From assembly GCA_009886815.1 (NCBI GenBank), contig QXYP01000352.1:1-8287 (forward strand): 8,287 nucleotides of DNA, given 5' to 3'. Shown one piece after another: positions 5,836-8,287 of this stretch (positions are counted from its first letter, which is position 1; every line of letters begins with the position of its first letter). Origin of the DNA: Halieaceae bacterium. GTDB lineage: Bacteria; Pseudomonadota; Gammaproteobacteria; Pseudomonadales; Halieaceae. Under the pieces are notes generated by a model, which had not been told where the DNA came from, made no database searches, and saw nothing but the letters and a program-made list of their open reading frames with translations. The position numbers and the translations under genes were made by a program.

Positions 5836-7287
5836 TCAATTTCCGTGCATGGCTGACAGTAATGTGTCGATAATTCGCTCTAACTGCTTGAGGTTATTAC
5901 ATTCTGTGGCGAGGTGACAGTGCTGTGTCACGGGCAGCATTGCTGAATCACCCGTTCCCCAAGCGAGCCTGGGCTCAGGATTCAGCCAAATAAGGCGCTT
6001 ACACTTCGCTTTTATCTCTGCCAATAGGTCGAGTCTAGGGTCAGAATTGTTGTTGCGTGCGTCCCCTAGGATGATCACGGTGGTAGCCTTGTTAATGTCT
6101 TGCAAGGCCAGCTCGTTAAAGTCAGAGAGGGCGCGGGCGTAATCTGTCGCGCCACCGTATACGCGGTTTACCCGAGATACCGCTTCTTCAACGGGTAGCT
6201 CACTAAACCAATCGGTGACTTCGCCTAGGGAGCTAGAAAAAGCGAAGCTGCGGGTTCTGGGCAGTACGTCCTGCAAGGCATACAAGAACATGAGTAGGAA
6301 TTTAGCGTAGGCTGCCACAGAGCCACTGACGTCGCAGATTGCCATTACCTGTGGCTTCTTCTTCTGAATTTGTCGCCAGTGGGTATTAAAGGGAATGCCA
6401 TCTGTGGCCACCGAGGCGCGCAGGGTCATGGGAACATTGAGTTGGCCGCGGCGCTTTTTCCGTCGACGTCTGCCATGCCGGCTGGCTAATTTTCGGGCCA
6501 TACGGTCCATCAGTTTGCGCATCCTCGCCATTTGATGGGGGCTAATGTTGGCCAGCCTGACTTCCGAAAGCGCGTCATCTAAGAAGTCTTCTGTGTCGCC
6601 CGCCGCATGCACTAAATAAGCCCGCTCTACCCGATCGCGGGCTCGATAACGAAGGGTCTCTCGCAGCCTTTGAATTTCCTCAAAAGCACGGGGTTGGGTT
6701 TTCTCGAATTCGATCGCAGCATCTCTCAATGCGTTTTCACCGAGAGCATCGAGCAGCCTTCGCGTGAACTGACCGCGCTGCGTGAACAGGCGTATTTCAT
6801 CGACTTTGGCCGCTTCTGCCGCAGCCTCAATAGCCATGGCCAATGTGCCTTCGTCACCGTCTTGCAGGGCATTCATGAGGTCTGAGCTCATGAGACCTGC
6901 AAGCGTGGGATCGTTCTCTGCCGACGGGTCTTTGAGCAGGTCTTCTAAGCTTGGTGCTGAGTCATTGGCGGTCGCGGTGTTGTTTTGGAAAGAACTTTCG
7001 GTGGGTTCCGATGGTTCTTCGCCGTCTGTTGTTGCATCCGACGTTTTAGTCTCGGGGTGTTGCGGTGCGAAAAACAGATCAAAAGCTTCCCGGTAAGCAG
7101 ACTCTTCAAAGGTGCTCTTCGCTAAAACAGCAGCGAGGCCGTCTCGAAGCGTCGTGCGATCCTCATAGCCCAGTAACCCTGCAGCGTGCACTGCATCTAG
7201 CGTGTCGGCGGGGGAAACCGGAACATCTTTACCACGAAGAAACTTTATGAAGGCCAGTAGTTGGCTACTTCCAGTGGCGGAGGTCAT
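5836..7287 (-). CDS. CoxE-like VWA domain protein, partner of the upstream MoxR ATPase
   Basis: Predicted 483-residue cytoplasmic protein of the VWA/CoxE family. The N-terminus (about 10-75, from LLAFIKFLRGKDVPVSPAD) is the helical part usual in CoxE-like proteins. An acidic, low-complexity linker (about 78-128) follows, then a charged helical region (about 160-268) and a strongly basic patch, RHGRRRRKKRRG (270-281). The VWA domain spans about 285-475. Its metal-binding MIDAS is complete: D319, S321 and S323 in DVSGS, T381 in GGATDY, and D409 in ILGDARNN. The start ATG overlaps the MoxR stop by ATGA and has no clear Shine-Dalgarno of its own, which suggests translational coupling and roughly matched production. 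In known MoxR/VWA pairs (CoxD/CoxE, RavA/ViaA, CbbQ/CbbO) the VWA protein links the ATPase to its client. The client here is not identified, and no cox structural gene is visible. Confidence 0.9.
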   Translation of the reverse strand: MTSATGSSQLLAFIKFLRGKDVPVSPADTLDAVHAAGLLGYEDRTTLRDGLAAVLAKSTFEESAYREAFDLFFAPQHPETKTSDATTDGEEPSEPTESSFQNNTATANDSAPSLEDLLKDPSAENDPTLAGLMSSDLMNALQDGDEGTLAMAIEAAAEAAKVDEIRLFTQRGQFTRRLLDALGENALRDAAIEFEKTQPRAFEEIQRLRETLRYRARDRVERAYLVHAAGDTEDFLDDALSEVRLANISPHQMARMRKLMDRMARKLASRHGRRRRKKRRGQLNVPMTLRASVATDGIPFNTHWRQIQKKKPQVMAICDVSGSVAAYAKFLLMFLYALQDVLPRTRSFAFSSSLGEVTDWFSELPVEEAVSRVNRVYGGATDYARALSDFNELALQDINKATTVIILGDARNNNSDPRLDLLAEIKAKCKRLIWLNPEPRLAWGTGDSAMLPVTQHCHLATECNNLKQLERIIDTLLSAMHGN

Positions 7288-8225
7288 AGACCATCTGCAA
7301 TTTTCAAAAGTTTGCCGAGTTGGCCTTCAGCCGCAATGATGTCCTCCTCATATTTAAGCAGCACATTTAAAGTGTCGTGAACCAGGCCTGCATCGAGTTG
7401 ATTCGCGTGTAGTAGCACCAAGCTACGCGCCCAATCTAAGGTCTCGGATATCGCGGGAGCTTTTTTTAAGTCCAGCTCTCTGATGGCGTGCACAAAACGC
7501 ACCAACTGATCACTCAGGTGACTTTCTAGCTCTGGCACTCGGGCGGTCACAATACGGCCCTCTAGCTCAATGGATGGAAACGGAATATGGAGGTGTAAAC
7601 AGCGGCGCTTCAGCGCATCGGACAGATCACGGGTATCGTTACTGGTTAGAAATACCATGGGCTTGGAGCGTGCCTGAATCGTGCCTATCTCTGGAATGGA
7701 TATTTGATAATCAGACAGCACTTCGAGGAGTAGCGATTCAAATTCGAAGTCGGCTTTATCAATTTCATCAATGAGTAATACGGCGCCATCGTCTTGTTCC
7801 ATAGCTCGCAGAAGCGGGCGTGGCTCAAGAAACTCCTTGGCATAAAAAACATCACCGGTGCTATGTAGCCGCTGTATCGACTCCTTGAGCCCCTTAGCGC
7901 CACCCAAAATATCCCCTAATTGTTCCTTGAGTATTTGGGTGTAGAGCAACTGCTTGCCGTATTTCCATTCATAAAGTGCTTTCGCTTCGTCTAGGCCCTC
8001 GTAGCACTGAAGTCGAACTAAGGGCTTAGCAATAACTTCCGCACAGGTTTTAGCCAACTCTGTTTTGCCGACCCCGGGTGGGCCCTCCACCAAAATCGGT
8101 TTGTTCAGTGCCGCGGCGAGATAAACGACGGTGGCAATTCTAGGCGTGCAAATATAGCCGGCGTCGCCAAAGGCAGTGCTGATGGCATTCACGTCATCGA
8201 GTTGGGGGTATAAGCTGATATCCAA
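7284..8225 (-). CDS. MoxR family AAA+ ATPase, CoxD-like
   Basis: Predicted 313-residue cytoplasmic AAA+ ATPase expected to form a ring and remodel or assemble a protein client with its VWA partner. Visible motifs are Walker A EGPPGVGKT (47-55), the RLQCYEGLD (71-79) and ALYEW (83-87) blocks typical of the CoxD-like group, RPLLRA (136-141), Walker B VLLIDEIDKAD (149-159; D153, E154), the FESLLLEVLSDYQISIPE block (162-179), sensor 1 LTSND (193-197), an arginine-finger region LKRRC (205-209), and LLKYEED in the C-terminal lid (289-295). All catalytic residues are intact and the length is normal for the group. The start is TTG at 8225-8223: AGGA lies seven bases upstream, a TAG is in frame four codons back, and the next in-frame Met is residue 141. 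The gene ends inside the start of the VWA gene (ATGA) and lies 17 bases after a probable upstream gene, so it is mid-operon. Confidence 0.93.
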   Translation of the reverse strand: MDISLYPQLDDVNAISTAFGDAGYICTPRIATVVYLAAALNKPILVEGPPGVGKTELAKTCAEVIAKPLVRLQCYEGLDEAKALYEWKYGKQLLYTQILKEQLGDILGGAKGLKESIQRLHSTGDVFYAKEFLEPRPLLRAMEQDDGAVLLIDEIDKADFEFESLLLEVLSDYQISIPEIGTIQARSKPMVFLTSNDTRDLSDALKRRCLHLHIPFPSIELEGRIVTARVPELESHLSDQLVRFVHAIRELDLKKAPAISETLDWARSLVLLHANQLDAGLVHDTLNVLLKYEEDIIAAEGQLGKLLKIADGL

Positions 8226-8232
8226 GTTTACA

Positions 8233-8236
8233 TCCT
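8233..8236 (-). promoter_or_regulatory. Ribosome binding site for the UUG start of the MoxR gene
   Basis: AGGA on the minus strand at 8236-8233, seven bases before TTG at 8225. It supports the non-ATG start of the AAA+ gene. Confidence 0.6.
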
Positions 8237-8242
8237 AAGTTT

Positions 8243-8287
8243 TTAGCCGCCCGAGGCATTCATGAAGCGCATGATCTGGGGTTGGTC
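8243..8287 (-). CDS. C-terminal end of an unidentified gene, cut by the window edge
   Basis: Reading leftward from the window edge, 14 codons without interruption encode DQPQIMRFMNASGG, then TAA at 8245-8243, 17 bases before the MoxR start. The spacing and strand fit the end of an upstream gene in the same operon. Fourteen codons are too few to exclude chance or to name a family, and I do not recognise the protein. Confidence 0.4.
   Translation of the reverse strand, partial: DQPQIMRFMNASGG

Noticed and set aside
8228..8233. ATG-TAA start-stop element just before the UUG start of the MoxR gene
   Set aside because: The ATG overlaps the AGGA Shine-Dalgarno of the real start and has no ribosome binding site of its own, so it is probably a chance occurrence.

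Overview
The window looks like chromosomal DNA of a Gammaproteobacterium. The evidence is a proteobacterial-type GshA close to the E. coli protein, a PilU-type pilus ATPase with the Pseudomonas-like signature, a Mip/FkpA-type lipoprotein isomerase, and a DUF1631 protein (a beta/gammaproteobacterial family). Base composition is moderate and even. A marine, type IV pilus-bearing lineage such as Cellvibrionales/Halieaceae-like bacteria is my guess, not something the window proves. I see no insertion sequence, tRNA, rRNA, CRISPR array or phage gene.

Layout. Bases 1-133 hold a perfect inverted repeat and a plausible promoter. Bases 134-865 (+) encode a lipoprotein FKBP-type peptidyl-prolyl isomerase, followed by a strong intrinsic terminator at 899-930. 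Bases 1103-2695 (-) encode glutamate-cysteine ligase (gshA) from a UUG start. A 154-base divergent region with dyad repeats and two overlapping hairpins separates gshA from pilU at 2850-3959 (+). Facing pilU with a gap of only 26 bases is a leftward gene set, probably one operon. Read in transcription order it is: the last 14 codons of an unidentified gene (8287-8243), a CoxD-like MoxR AAA+ ATPase (8225-7284), a CoxE-like VWA protein (7287-5836, overlapping the ATPase gene by ATGA), and a DUF1631 protein (5776-3986).

How the genes work together. FKBP, GshA and PilU are housekeeping or well-known functions: envelope protein folding, the first step of glutathione synthesis, and pilus retraction. 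The leftward set is the interesting part. MoxR AAA+ ATPases paired with VWA proteins act as assembly or activation machines in known cases (CoxD/CoxE, RavA/ViaA, CbbQ/CbbO), but no carbon monoxide dehydrogenase, Rubisco or other obvious client is encoded here. The immediate downstream partner is a DUF1631 protein of unknown function that carries two diverged copies of a beta-rich module separated by a disordered linker. That AAA+/VWA/DUF1631 trio is the best candidate in the window for an undescribed system; the functional link is inferred from gene order alone.
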